Positions 49,183 to 57,623 of a DNA stretch of 64,000 nt are shown here, piece after piece (the first letter of the stretch is position 1; the number at the start of each line of letters is the position of its first letter). The notes under the pieces were generated by a model. It was not told the origin of the DNA, searched no databases, and was given only the letters and a program-made list of their open reading frames with translations. The position numbers and the translations under genes are program-made. The stretch comes from Rhodospirillaceae bacterium (GTDB lineage Bacteria; Pseudomonadota; Alphaproteobacteria; GCA-2731375), in assembly GCA_018660265.1 (NCBI GenBank), contig JABJKS010000103.1, forward strand, positions 49,498 to 113,497, read 5' to 3'.

Positions 49183-50805
49183 CTACATCCGCGCCACGCC
49201 AAAGGCGTTCGGAGCTAGGTTTCTGTTACGCGCTTCCCAACAGGTCTCCAGGGCAAAGCCAATGACTTTGCGGGTATCGCGTGGATCGATGACCCCTTGA
49301 TCCAGCAGACGGCCGGAGGTGTAGAAGGCATCCGATTGGCTGTCGAAATGATCCGTCAGCCGTTGTTTCTGGATCGCCAGGGCATCCTCGTCCGTTTCCT
49401 CACCCTTACGCCTGGCACCATCGCGCGCCACCTGATCCATGGTGGAGGCCGCCTGTTCGCCGCCCATGACCCCAGTTGAGGCATTGGGCCAGGCAAACAG
49501 AAAGTCCGGCTCGTACGCCAGACCGCCCATGCCGTAGTTCCCGGCCCCGAATGAGGCCCCGATATAGAATGTGATTTTTGGCACCCGGACGTTCGAGATG
49601 GCCTGGATCATCTTTGATCCATGTTTGATCATGCCCGCCTGTTCATAATCCTTACCCACCATGTAGCCGGTAATATTGTTCAACAGGATCAGGGGCATTC
49701 CAGCCTGATCGCACAGCTGGAAAAAATGCGCTGCCTTTGTTGCACCATCAGGATCAATCGGGCCATTGTTACCGACGATGCCCACAGCCTGGCCAAATAT
49801 CTTGGCCTGCAGGCAGACAACGGATGCACCATAGCGTGGTTTGAAATCCTCAAACTCGGAACCATCAACCAATCGCGCGATGACTTCACGGACGTCATAT
49901 GGCCTGCGATAGTCCACCGGCACCAAACCGGCAATATCGTCCGGGTCATGCACAGGCTCGACATAAGGCGCGCGCTCCGGCTTCGGGCAGCGGTTGTTCC
50001 AACCAAGGCCACCGATAACATCCCGCGCCATCAACAGACCATGGGCATCGTCTTCAGCTAGGTATTCCACCGAACCTGTGGTCGTTGCGTGCATTTCAGC
50101 ACCGGCAAGCTCTTCTTCATCGGAGATTTCACCCGTCGCAGCGCGCACCAACGCCGCCCCGCCTAATGAGGCCCGGCCCCGGCCTTTGATGCCGATGACG
50201 TAGTCGCTCATACCAGGGAAATACGCACCGCCCGCTGTCGACGGCCCATGCAAAACCACGAAGGTCGGAATGCCCGCAGCGCTCAACTGCGCCAGGCGGT
50301 AAAATCCACCGCCGCCGTGGGCCCAGGATTCCACCTGATATTTCATCAGATTGGCACCAGCGCTTTCCACCAGATGAATAAAGGGCAGGTTCAGGGCAAG
50401 GGCCGCATCAAGGCAACCGCGAAGTTTCTCACCGGTTTTCTGCATCATGGCACCGGCGGCGATGCCGCTGTCAGAAGCATAGATCATGCAGCGGACGCCA
50501 TTGACGAAACCAATACCGGACAGGGCAGAAGCACCGGGGACACTTTTTTCCCGATCCGCCACATCGACCATATAGTTGGCCAGGCCATAAAGCTCCAGAA
50601 ACGGCATGCCCGGATCCAACAGCGTGGCCAGGCGCTCCCGAGGCGTCAGTTGCCCCCGCTCCACAAACCGTGGCCGCCGCCGTTCTGACAATTGTCTGGC
50701 CCGATCCTTCAGCGCGTGGAGTTCGTCCACCAAGGCCAGCATCTCAGCCCGATTGCTGGCATAGCTTTCCGAATTGGTATTCAGCTTTGATGGATAGGCC
50801 GTCAT
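49183..50805 (-). CDS. Acyl-CoA carboxylase carboxyltransferase (beta) subunit
   Basis: A 540-residue crotonase-fold carboxyltransferase with two halves. Segments include GASALSGIGFVNG, the acyl-CoA oxyanion region SAGANLMKYQVESW, GPSTAGGAYFPGMSDYVIG and the C-terminal biotin-binding ASFGAGNYGMGGLAYEPDF. The GGAYFPGMSDY wording differs from the GGAYVPAMSDE of methylcrotonyl-CoA carboxylase and is nearer to geranyl-CoA or related carboxylases; that is my inference. It is followed 14 nt later by the alpha subunit gene. Confidence 0.93.
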   Translation of the reverse strand: MTAYPSKLNTNSESYASNRAEMLALVDELHALKDRARQLSERRRPRFVERGQLTPRERLATLLDPGMPFLELYGLANYMVDVADREKSVPGASALSGIGFVNGVRCMIYASDSGIAAGAMMQKTGEKLRGCLDAALALNLPFIHLVESAGANLMKYQVESWAHGGGGFYRLAQLSAAGIPTFVVLHGPSTAGGAYFPGMSDYVIGIKGRGRASLGGAALVRAATGEISDEEELAGAEMHATTTGSVEYLAEDDAHGLLMARDVIGGLGWNNRCPKPERAPYVEPVHDPDDIAGLVPVDYRRPYDVREVIARLVDGSEFEDFKPRYGASVVCLQAKIFGQAVGIVGNNGPIDPDGATKAAHFFQLCDQAGMPLILLNNITGYMVGKDYEQAGMIKHGSKMIQAISNVRVPKITFYIGASFGAGNYGMGGLAYEPDFLFAWPNASTGVMGGEQAASTMDQVARDGARRKGEETDEDALAIQKQRLTDHFDSQSDAFYTSGRLLDQGVIDPRDTRKVIGFALETCWEARNRNLAPNAFGVARM

Positions 50806-50847
50806 TACAGGTACTCCGCCATTCGATAAGGTAACTCGATCTCGCGG

Positions 50848-51630
50848 CTATTCCCCTCGAAATGCCGCCTGGCGTTTTTCAAGGAAGGCCGCCACGCCTT
50901 CCTGGGCATCATAGCTGACCCGAAGCTCGGAGTTTACCTCCAATTCCCGCCGAAACTGGGTTTCAAACGAATTTTCCTCAGCCGCATCCACCATGGCCCG
51001 TGTCTCCGCCAAAGCGCGGGTCGGACCCTTGGCCAATTTCGTGGCCAAATCACCAGCCGCCGCCATCAGGTCATCGTCATCCACACATTCGCTGACAAAA
51101 CCCCATTCAACAGCCTGTTCCGCCATCAAGGGTTCGTTGGTCAACATCATACGCAGGGACCGCGCCCGGCCAATGGCCTGGGGCAGCAGGTAGGTGGAGC
51201 CGCAATCAGGGATCAGACCAATGCGGCTGAAGACCTGAATAAATTTGGCGGAGCGGGCCGAGATCAATATATCCCCCGCCAGGGCGAGGGAGAAACCAGC
51301 ACCCGCCGCCGTGCCGTTGATCGCCACAATGACCGGCACCCTGGCAGTGCGGATCGCTTCGATGGCACGGAAATAGCAATCCATGTAAACCTTGACGATA
51401 TCGGTGCCCGCAGGGGGGCGGTTACGCAAATCCTGGCCGGAACAGAAACCACGCCCCGCCCCGGTCAGTATCATGGCACGAATAGAGGGGTCCGCTTTAA
51501 TCTGCGCCAGGGCCTCTTGAACTTCATACATAAGATCAAGGGTCAGGGCATTCAGGGCTTGCGGCCGGTTCAGGGTCAGGGTTGCGACGCCATCTTCAAC
51601 CACAAACAGAATATTCTGAAAATCGCTCAT
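50848..51630 (-). CDS. Enoyl-CoA hydratase/isomerase family protein (PaaG-like)
   Basis: A 260-residue crotonase. The oxyanion-hole segments are GRGFCSGQDLRNR and INGTAAGAGFSLALAGD. In the catalytic region RIGLIPDCGSTYLLPQAIG an aspartate takes the place of the second hydratase glutamate, as in PaaG-type isomerases. It probably isomerises or hydrates an unsaturated acyl-CoA. It lies between the CoA-ester lyase and the carboxylase genes on the same strand with short gaps. Confidence 0.9.
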   Translation of the reverse strand: MSDFQNILFVVEDGVATLTLNRPQALNALTLDLMYEVQEALAQIKADPSIRAMILTGAGRGFCSGQDLRNRPPAGTDIVKVYMDCYFRAIEAIRTARVPVIVAINGTAAGAGFSLALAGDILISARSAKFIQVFSRIGLIPDCGSTYLLPQAIGRARSLRMMLTNEPLMAEQAVEWGFVSECVDDDDLMAAAGDLATKLAKGPTRALAETRAMVDAAEENSFETQFRRELEVNSELRVSYDAQEGVAAFLEKRQAAFRGE

Positions 51631-51648
51631 ATCGCTTCCCCTTATCCC

Positions 51649-52542
51649 TTAGTTCTGCGCTTCTATCTGCGCCACCACGGCCATAACGTTGCGGGCCTGC
51701 TTCAAGTGCGGCATATCGAGCATTTTGCCGTCCAGGCCGACAGTGCCGAGGCCCGGGTTCTGCTCAAACACATCGATCACCCGTTGGGCATGGGCGATTT
51801 CTTCTGCCGAAGGCGTGAAGGCGTTGTTAATCACTTCCGATTGGGCCGGATGGATGGCGATCTTGCCAAAGAAGCCGGCCCGGCGGTCCCGCAGGCACTC
51901 TTTCTCCAGACCCTCCAGATCCCGGAAGTCCACGTAGACCACACCCACGGGCTGCGCATCAATGGCCCGGGACGTGGCTAGGCAGAGGGACTTGGCCATC
52001 AGATAGGGGTCGTCATACTCACCGGTGTCCGGGTGGCGATTATCCGTGGCCCCAAGGGCGGCTGCCAAATCCTCACCACCCCAGGTCAAGGCGACAAGGC
52101 GATCGGAAACATTGTCCAGATAGGTGTGGAAGGTCAGCAATGAGGCTGCGGTTTCCGTGGAGACGCAGTGGATCTTGGTGGAGCCGAGTTCCAGGCCTTC
52201 CCGGGTCTCCAACGCATCAAGATACTTTGCCAATGTGTTCACATCCGCCGCCGAATAGACCTTGGGCAGGAGGATGCCGTCCGGTGCGCCGGGCATGACG
52301 GCGGCCAAATCAGGCAGTGACAATTCCGTATCCAGGGGATTGATCCGCACCCAAAGCTGTTGTTGGGAGCGGTCCGGACGGCCCATGAGATAGTCACGGA
52401 CCATCTCACGGGCAATGTCCTGGCGGTCGTCCGAGACAGAATCCTCTAAATCAAGGATCAGCGCGTCGGCTGGATTGCCCTGACCCTTGGCCAGTTTGCG
52501 TTCGCTGTCACCGGGCACGAACAACCACGAACGGATCATCAT
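51649..52542 (-). CDS. CitE-like CoA-ester lyase (HpcH/HpaI aldolase family)
   Basis: A 297-residue TIM barrel from the ATG at 52542, which overlaps the MaoC stop. Motifs are SWLFVPGDSERKLAKG (CoA binding), LILDLEDSV, the acidic metal ligands in VSTETAASL and TWGGEDLAAALGA, and GKIAIHPAQSEVINNAF. Known members cleave malyl-, citramalyl- or beta-methylmalyl-CoA into acetyl- or pyruvate-type products. The overlap with a MaoC hydratase gene is the arrangement of itaconate (Ich-Ccl) or mesaconyl-CoA (Mch-Mcl1) routes. Confidence 0.9.
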   Translation of the reverse strand: MMIRSWLFVPGDSERKLAKGQGNPADALILDLEDSVSDDRQDIAREMVRDYLMGRPDRSQQQLWVRINPLDTELSLPDLAAVMPGAPDGILLPKVYSAADVNTLAKYLDALETREGLELGSTKIHCVSTETAASLLTFHTYLDNVSDRLVALTWGGEDLAAALGATDNRHPDTGEYDDPYLMAKSLCLATSRAIDAQPVGVVYVDFRDLEGLEKECLRDRRAGFFGKIAIHPAQSEVINNAFTPSAEEIAHAQRVIDVFEQNPGLGTVGLDGKMLDMPHLKQARNVMAVVAQIEAQN

Positions 52543-52991
52543 GCCGGACGCTTCATCATCAGGCCGGTACGGATGCAATAGGCGATTTCTTCATTCCGCT
52601 GGTTAAAGCCGAAATGTTCGAACGTTACGATACCGGAATCGGGACGAGATTTGCTCTCCCGCTTTTCTTGGATCTTGGTCACCGAGCGGATGGTGTCGCC
52701 ATGAAAAACAGGATTCTTAAACCGCACATCGGTCATCCCGAGGTTACCCAGGGTGGTTCCCAGGGTTGTGTCGCCAACCGTGACGCCAATGACCAGGCCC
52801 AGGGTGAACAGAGAGTTCACGATGCGCTGGCCGTACATGGTGTTCTTGCAGAACTCCTCATCCAGATGCAGGGGCTGGGGGTTATGGGTTTGGGCACAGA
52901 ACATGATGTTGTCCATTTCCGTCACCGTGCGGGTCAGGGAATGGTTGAATTCCATCCCCGCTTCAAACTCTTCAAAATAGAGACCTGACAT
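52539..52991 (-). CDS. MaoC family hydratase (mesaconyl/itaconyl-CoA hydratase-like)
   Basis: A 150-residue hotdog hydratase. The hydratase-2 segment is CAQTHNPQPLHLDEEFCK with Asn and His as expected, followed by YGQRIVNSLFTLGLVIGV and RFKNPVFHGDTIRSV. It adds water to a trans-enoyl-CoA, giving an (R)- or malyl-type product for the lyase encoded downstream in translational overlap (ATGA). It fits the group of MaoC proteins paired with CitE-type lyases. Confidence 0.88.
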   Translation of the reverse strand: MSGLYFEEFEAGMEFNHSLTRTVTEMDNIMFCAQTHNPQPLHLDEEFCKNTMYGQRIVNSLFTLGLVIGVTVGDTTLGTTLGNLGMTDVRFKNPVFHGDTIRSVTKIQEKRESKSRPDSGIVTFEHFGFNQRNEEIAYCIRTGLMMKRPA

Positions 52992-53012
52992 TTTGTTCGC
53001 TCCTCTATGCAG

Positions 53013-53408
53013 CTATGTTGCGGGTTTAAAGACGGGCAAGGCCTGATCGCCCTCGGTCGCCCGGAACGTGACTTCAACGGCCTGGCCAACAGCCAGGGCA
53101 TCGTAATCACAATCAACGATATTGGTCATCATCGAGACACCTTCCTCCAACGTGACGAAGGCAATGGCATAGGGCGTCGGGCCCCGGCGCATGACCGAAT
53201 AACTGTAGATCGTGCCCTTGCCGGAGGCATCGTACCATTGTGTATCGCTGCTCTGACAATGGGGGCAAATGGCGCGGGGATAAAAGTGCGTTTTGCCACA
53301 GGCATTGCATTTTTTCAGGATCAGCTTGCCTTCCTTGGCAGCGGCCCAATAGGCCTCTGTCTCCATATTGATGGAGGGTTCGGGGTATGTACGTTCGGCC
53401 TGTGTCAT
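53013..53408 (-). CDS. DUF35 Zn-ribbon/OB-fold protein
   Basis: A 131-residue partner protein from the ATG at 53408, which overlaps the thiolase stop (ATGA). The zinc ribbon is CNACGKTHFYPRAICPHC; the OB-fold follows with GKGTIYSYSVMRRGPTPYAIAFV. In steroid-degrading actinobacteria, a DUF35 protein (ChsH2) forms the active complex with the thiolase-like aldolase Ltp2. The coupled neighbour here is such a thiolase-like protein, which supports the same kind of complex. Confidence 0.92.
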   Translation of the reverse strand: MTQAERTYPEPSINMETEAYWAAAKEGKLILKKCNACGKTHFYPRAICPHCQSSDTQWYDASGKGTIYSYSVMRRGPTPYAIAFVTLEEGVSMMTNIVDCDYDALAVGQAVEVTFRATEGDQALPVFKPAT

Positions 53409-54577
53409 GCGTCGTTCCTTCCTAGAATAACTGTAGAGCTGCCCATGCGCGTGGCGATGGAGCCACCCGTGCCATGGGCCAGGGCCAAGGTGCAATCGGG
53501 CACCTGAACCTTTGGATGTGCCTCGCCGCGCAGCTGGCGCACGGCCTCGATCACTTTTGTTATGCCGCCCCGGTTGTTGGGGTGGTTGTTGCACAGCCCG
53601 CCGCCATCGGTGTTGAACGGCAGTTTGCCGACGCCCGATATCAGGTTGCCGTCGGAGACGAACTTGCCGCCCTGGCCCTTCTCGCAAAAACCCAGATCCT
53701 CCAGGGTTTCCAGGACCGTTATAGTGAAGCTGTCATAGATCGAGACATAGTCGATATCGGCCTGAGTCACGCCGGCCTCTGCAAAGGCAATGGGGCCGGA
53801 TTTCACAGCACCGGTGTAGGTCAGATCGATATTGCCTGCATTCAGATGCTTGATCGCCTCACCATGGCCCAGGATTTTGCTGCAGCGGTCACCCAGGGTC
53901 TTGGCAATTTCCGGGCTGACAATGACCAGAGCACCGCCGCCGTCCGTGATGACGCAGCAGTCCAGCCTGTGCAGAGGATCGGTAATAACGGGGGAGTTGA
54001 CCACATCCTCCACCGTCACCACATCGCGCAGCAGGGCGTGTTCGTTATGCTGGGCGTGATGGGATGCGGCCACCTTGACCCAGGCAAGCTGTTCCGACGT
54101 GGTGCCGTATTCATACATATGGCGCATTGCAGCCATACCGTACTGGTTGGTCACTACGGGTCCGTAGGGGGATTCAAAACCTTGATCGGGCAGTATATTG
54201 CCATAGTCCCGCGGGCCCAGGGTCGCGATCCCTTCGGCCCGGGGCCGGCCAGCCAGAGTGATCAACGCGACAGAGCATTTGCCCATGGCGATGGCGTTGA
54301 CCGCATGGCCAACGTGCACCACATAGGATGAACCACCCGTCTCTGTGCTGTCGGTATATTTGACGTCCAGGCCCATATATTCGGCCATGGACAAACCACC
54401 CAATCCCGGCGCATCGCCGGCACAAAAATAGCCGTCCACGTCAGCCATGGTTAGGCCCGCATCCTGCAAGGCACCCCGGGCGCTTTCCGCGTGCAGTTGA
54501 GGAATGGTCTGCTCGACCGCCTTTCGCGTGGGATGTTCATATACCCCCGCAATATAGGCTTTGCTGTTTCTACTCAT
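53405..54577 (-). CDS. Thiolase-like protein lacking the nucleophilic Cys (Ltp2-type, predicted retro-aldolase)
   Basis: A 390-residue thiolase fold. Where thiolases have the acyl-accepting cysteine the sequence is DSTETGGSSYVVHVGHAVN, with only serines. YDSFTITVLETLEDLGFCEKG carries a tyrosine typical of the Ltp/SCP-X branch, and the C-terminal HGTGGSIATRMGSSTVI retains the glycine loop. Ltp2-type enzymes cleave beta-hydroxyacyl-CoA by retro-aldol chemistry with a DUF35 partner; such a gene overlaps this one. It would act on a tertiary or branched beta-hydroxyacyl-CoA made by the neighbouring dehydrogenase and hydratase. Ordinary thiolase activity is unlikely. Confidence 0.82.
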   Translation of the reverse strand: MSRNSKAYIAGVYEHPTRKAVEQTIPQLHAESARGALQDAGLTMADVDGYFCAGDAPGLGGLSMAEYMGLDVKYTDSTETGGSSYVVHVGHAVNAIAMGKCSVALITLAGRPRAEGIATLGPRDYGNILPDQGFESPYGPVVTNQYGMAAMRHMYEYGTTSEQLAWVKVAASHHAQHNEHALLRDVVTVEDVVNSPVITDPLHRLDCCVITDGGGALVIVSPEIAKTLGDRCSKILGHGEAIKHLNAGNIDLTYTGAVKSGPIAFAEAGVTQADIDYVSIYDSFTITVLETLEDLGFCEKGQGGKFVSDGNLISGVGKLPFNTDGGGLCNNHPNNRGGITKVIEAVRQLRGEAHPKVQVPDCTLALAHGTGGSIATRMGSSTVILGRNDA

Positions 54578-54609
54578 TATTTTTCCTTTTCAGATTGAGC
54601 GAATTTATT

Positions 54610-55776
54610 CTAGTAGGATTTCGGAAGGTCCAGGGCTTTTTCAGCCAGATAACTCAGGATCAATTGTGGGCTGATAGGGGCCAGGCGATGGATCAGGCAT
54701 TCCCGGAAGTAGCGTTCCACATGGAATTCCTTGGCATAGCCCATGCCGCCATGGGTCATCACTGCGTTGGTGCAGGCACTATAGGCCGCTTCGGCTGCGA
54801 GGTATTTACCGGCATTGGCTTCCTTACCGCAATCCTGCCCGGCATCGTAAAGCCTGGCTGCCTGAAAGGCCATCAGGTTGGCGGCTTCCAGTTCGGCCCA
54901 GTTTTTGGCCAGAGGATGCTGGATCGCCTGGTTCATGCCGATGGGTCGATCAAACACCACCCTCTCGCGCGCGTAGTTGGCCGCATGGCGCAGGGCACAA
55001 CGACCCAGACCCACCATGGAGGCGGAGATCAGGATCCGTTCAGCGTTCAACCCGTGCAGCAGATAGCGGAAGCCTTTGCCTTCCTCACCAATCAGATTTT
55101 CTTTCGGGATCGGCAGGCCGTCGAAAAAGACCTGATTGGAATCGACGGATTTGCGGCCCATTTTTTCAATAGGGCGGATTTCCACATAGTCCCGGTCCAG
55201 GTCCGTATAAAACAATGACAGACCGTCAATCGGCTTTTTCGTTTCCGAGATATCCTTGGTCCGCGCGATCAACAGCATCTTGTTGGAGGCGAGCGCGGTG
55301 GAGGTCCAGATCTTTTCCCCATTTACGATGTAGTTGTCGCCTTTTAGGACGGCGCGGGTTTTCAATCTGGTTGTATCCAGTCCCGTATTCGGTTCCGTCA
55401 CCGCGAAACAAGCCACGTCGTCGCGGCGGATGATCGGCGGCAACCATTTTTGTTTCTGTTCTTCCGTGCCAAAGACCACCACCGGGTTGAGGCCGAAGAT
55501 GCCAATGGCCAGGGCCGCGAACCCGGCGTTGCCGCAGCCGGCTTCAGTGATCGCCTGCACCATCACCGCAGCGTCCGAGATGCCAAGGCCACTGCCGCCA
55601 TATTCTTCCGGCATGGCAATCCCCATCCAGCCGTCGTCGGCCATGGCCTGGCAAAAATCTTCAGGGAATTCGCCGGTCGTATCCCGATCCAACCAATATT
55701 GATCATCAAAGCGTTCGCACAGCTTCATAACGCTGTCCCTGATCTGATGTTGTTCCGGTGTCCAAAAATAGCTCAT
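54610..55776 (-). CDS. Acyl-CoA dehydrogenase
   Basis: A 388-residue flavoenzyme. FAD and substrate segments include FAVTEPNTGLDTTRLKTRAV and KMGRKSVDSNQVFFDGLPIP. The C-terminal catalytic Glu of medium-chain types is missing (RECLIHRLAPISPQ), but a glutamate in GLNAERILIS sits at the position used by isovaleryl-CoA dehydrogenase. It introduces the first double bond into an acyl-CoA, passing electrons to ETF. It is 32 nt upstream of the thiolase-like gene. Confidence 0.92.
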   Translation of the reverse strand: MSYFWTPEQHQIRDSVMKLCERFDDQYWLDRDTTGEFPEDFCQAMADDGWMGIAMPEEYGGSGLGISDAAVMVQAITEAGCGNAGFAALAIGIFGLNPVVVFGTEEQKQKWLPPIIRRDDVACFAVTEPNTGLDTTRLKTRAVLKGDNYIVNGEKIWTSTALASNKMLLIARTKDISETKKPIDGLSLFYTDLDRDYVEIRPIEKMGRKSVDSNQVFFDGLPIPKENLIGEEGKGFRYLLHGLNAERILISASMVGLGRCALRHAANYARERVVFDRPIGMNQAIQHPLAKNWAELEAANLMAFQAARLYDAGQDCGKEANAGKYLAAEAAYSACTNAVMTHGGMGYAKEFHVERYFRECLIHRLAPISPQLILSYLAEKALDLPKSY

Positions 55777-55812
55777 GCTCTTACCCGCTCAATGGTTCAG
55801 TAATTCAATAAA

Positions 55813-56625
55813 TCAATGGAATGTGGATGTGCCGCCCGCAAGCCGGCTGCACTCCGCCGCGGCCTGTTGCAGCAATGTCTGGTTCATTTTGGCGTTGGCC
55901 CGCATGCGCGCCGACGGACCGGCCATCAACAGTGCGGCGGCGACTGTGCCGTCGGGAGAAAATATAGGTGCCGCCAGGCCTGAGGCTCCGGGGACACGTT
56001 CATCCCAGGTGGCCGCGATACCGGTCTTTGCAATGGCCGCCAGTTCGGCCCGTAGATCGGAAATCCGGGTGACGGTCGTTGGGGTGAATTTTTCCCGCGC
56101 TGTGGTTTTCAGGTACTGTTTCAAACGCTCCGGCGCAAAATAGGCCAACAGCAGCTTGCCCATGGCGGTACAATATAACTCCCGCCGCTCCCCCACCGTA
56201 ACCGCATAACGAATGGGGTTGGTGCTCTCCACCTTATCCAGATACAGCGCCACATCCGCATCCGGCGCCAAGCTGCCCAGCACCGCCGTTTCCCCTGTCG
56301 CAGCAACGAGACTTTCGAGAATTGGCCTGGCCAGGGTAATCAGCTCCCGCCCCGCGCTGGCCCGCATGGCCAGGGATAGAAATCGCGGGCCCAGGAAATA
56401 ACGCCCGGCGGGGTCCCGTACCAGACATCCTTCCTCGGTCAGGCCCGTCAGCAGGCCCACCAGGGAGGTCTTTGGCGCGCCGGTGTTGGCGGCCAGTTCC
56501 GAGAGGGTCACGCCACTGCGTTCGTGCGCCAGGGATTCCAGAATGGTGAAAATCCTACCCACGGATTGCGGGCCGCCGCGTGGCGTTTGTAGGGTCGCTT
56601 TGCTATCGGGTGATGCCACGGGCAT
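55813..56625 (-). CDS. IclR-family transcriptional regulator
   Basis: A 270-residue regulator with an N-terminal winged helix (VTLSELAANTGAPKTSLVGLL) and a C-terminal GAF-like effector domain (LYCTAMGKLLLAYFAPERL and WDERVPGASGLAAPIFS). It is embedded within the run of catabolic genes, between the SDR and the acyl-CoA dehydrogenase, and likely controls them in response to an acid intermediate. The palindromes at 57471-57591 are candidate binding sites. Confidence 0.9.
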   Translation of the reverse strand: MPVASPDSKATLQTPRGGPQSVGRIFTILESLAHERSGVTLSELAANTGAPKTSLVGLLTGLTEEGCLVRDPAGRYFLGPRFLSLAMRASAGRELITLARPILESLVAATGETAVLGSLAPDADVALYLDKVESTNPIRYAVTVGERRELYCTAMGKLLLAYFAPERLKQYLKTTAREKFTPTTVTRISDLRAELAAIAKTGIAATWDERVPGASGLAAPIFSPDGTVAAALLMAGPSARMRANAKMNQTLLQQAAAECSRLAGGTSTFH

Positions 56626-56632
56626 ATCCGAC

Positions 56633-57418
56633 CTAAACGCCGATGGTATAGCCGCCGTTGACAGAAAGATGTTGCCCGGTGATATAGCTCGCTGCTTGCG
56701 AGAGTAGGAAGCAGACCGGTTGGGAGACTTCTTCCGGGTCAGAAAAACGCCCCATGGGGACCTGTGCTATAACCCCGTCGCGGAATTTCTCGCCGCGAAT
56801 AACCTCTGTCATTTCCGTTTCCACAACCCCGAAACAGACGGAGTTAACCCGAATGCCCTTGGCCGCATATTCCCGCGCCGCAGACATGGTAATGCCCATG
56901 ACGCCGGATTTTGCCGCACCATAGTTGATCTGCCCAATGGTGCCCCGACGACCGGCGTCGGAAGAAATATTGACGATGGACGCAGGTGAGGTATCACCAC
57001 TTTGGGCCCGTTCATACATGTGTCGGCCCACCGCCTGCAGGCAATAGAAGACTCCGGACAGATTAACGTCGATGACCTGCTGCCAGGTTTCCACGGGCAT
57101 CTTGTTGATCATAGCCGCGCGTACGATACCGGCGTTATTGACCAGACCGTGGATCGCGCCGTTGGTGCTGATGGCATTGCCGACCATTTCCTGGACAAAG
57201 CCAGGATCAGCAACAGAGCCCACATGGACCTCCGCATTCCCGTTGCCAAGCTCTTCGGCCAAGGCATTGATCTTATCGCCCTGGACATCAACCATAATCG
57301 CCTTGCCCCCCAAATCCACTACCAGGCGGGAGACGGCCTCGCCAATACCTTGGCCGGCACCGGTGACAATGATGTTGCTGCCTTCTAGCTGCATTGGATT
57401 CTTTTGGGGATTTTTCAT
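56633..57418 (-). CDS. Short-chain dehydrogenase/reductase
   Basis: A classical SDR of 261 residues from the ATG at 57418 (MKNPQKNPMQLEGSN), with GGA nine bases upstream; the ATG at 57394 is an alternative. The NAD(P) motif is VTGAGQGIGEAV, NNAG appears in LVNNAGIVRAA, and the catalytic set is Ser in VNISSDAGRRG and YGAAK in INYGAAKSG. It oxidises or reduces a hydroxyacyl or alcohol intermediate. It is the first gene of the minus-strand catabolic run. Confidence 0.9.
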   Translation of the reverse strand: MKNPQKNPMQLEGSNIIVTGAGQGIGEAVSRLVVDLGGKAIMVDVQGDKINALAEELGNGNAEVHVGSVADPGFVQEMVGNAISTNGAIHGLVNNAGIVRAAMINKMPVETWQQVIDVNLSGVFYCLQAVGRHMYERAQSGDTSPASIVNISSDAGRRGTIGQINYGAAKSGVMGITMSAAREYAAKGIRVNSVCFGVVETEMTEVIRGEKFRDGVIAQVPMGRFSDPEEVSQPVCFLLSQAASYITGQHLSVNGGYTIGV

Positions 57419-57470
57419 AGATCGACATCCATATTTTTTGGGCGCGGGAGACATGCGCAATAAATGATAA

Positions 57471-57509
57471 TACGCATATGCGTATAATGTACGATTATCG
57501 ATATCGTAC
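57471..57509. promoter_or_regulatory. Two palindromes in the SDR/CMD divergent region
   Basis: TACGCATATGCGTA (57471-57484) is a perfect 14-bp palindrome, and GTACGA-N9-TCGTAC (57489-57509) a second dyad. They lie 53-92 bp upstream of the SDR start. A possible minus-strand promoter (TTGACT at 57526-57521, 17-bp spacer, TATCGA) overlaps the second dyad, as expected for a repressor site. IclR-type control is the natural guess. Confidence 0.5.
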
Positions 57510-57575
57510 GGATAATGAGGAGTCAATAAGGAAGCCACATGGAAGCTTGGGATCAGGCCTCAAATTGATTGCCCA

Positions 57576-57591
57576 ACACTGATAACAGTGT
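57576..57591. promoter_or_regulatory. 16-bp palindrome before the tandem CMD gene
   Basis: ACACTG-ATAA-CAGTGT is an exact dyad 33 bp before the ATG at 57624, next to a TAATCT (57595-57600) that could be a -10 element. It is different in sequence from the palindromes at 57471-57509, so a separate regulator may bind. Confidence 0.4.
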
Positions 57592-57623
57592 CCATAATCT
57601 CAGCAATGAAATGGGAGAGAGCA

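Noticed and set aside
47960..49300. 446-codon plus-strand open frame
   Set aside because: Antisense to the biotin carboxylase gene; no motif and typical shadow composition.
53405..54577. Acetyl-CoA acetyltransferase
   Set aside because: The nucleophilic cysteine is missing and a DUF35 partner is coupled, so ordinary thiolase activity is improbable.
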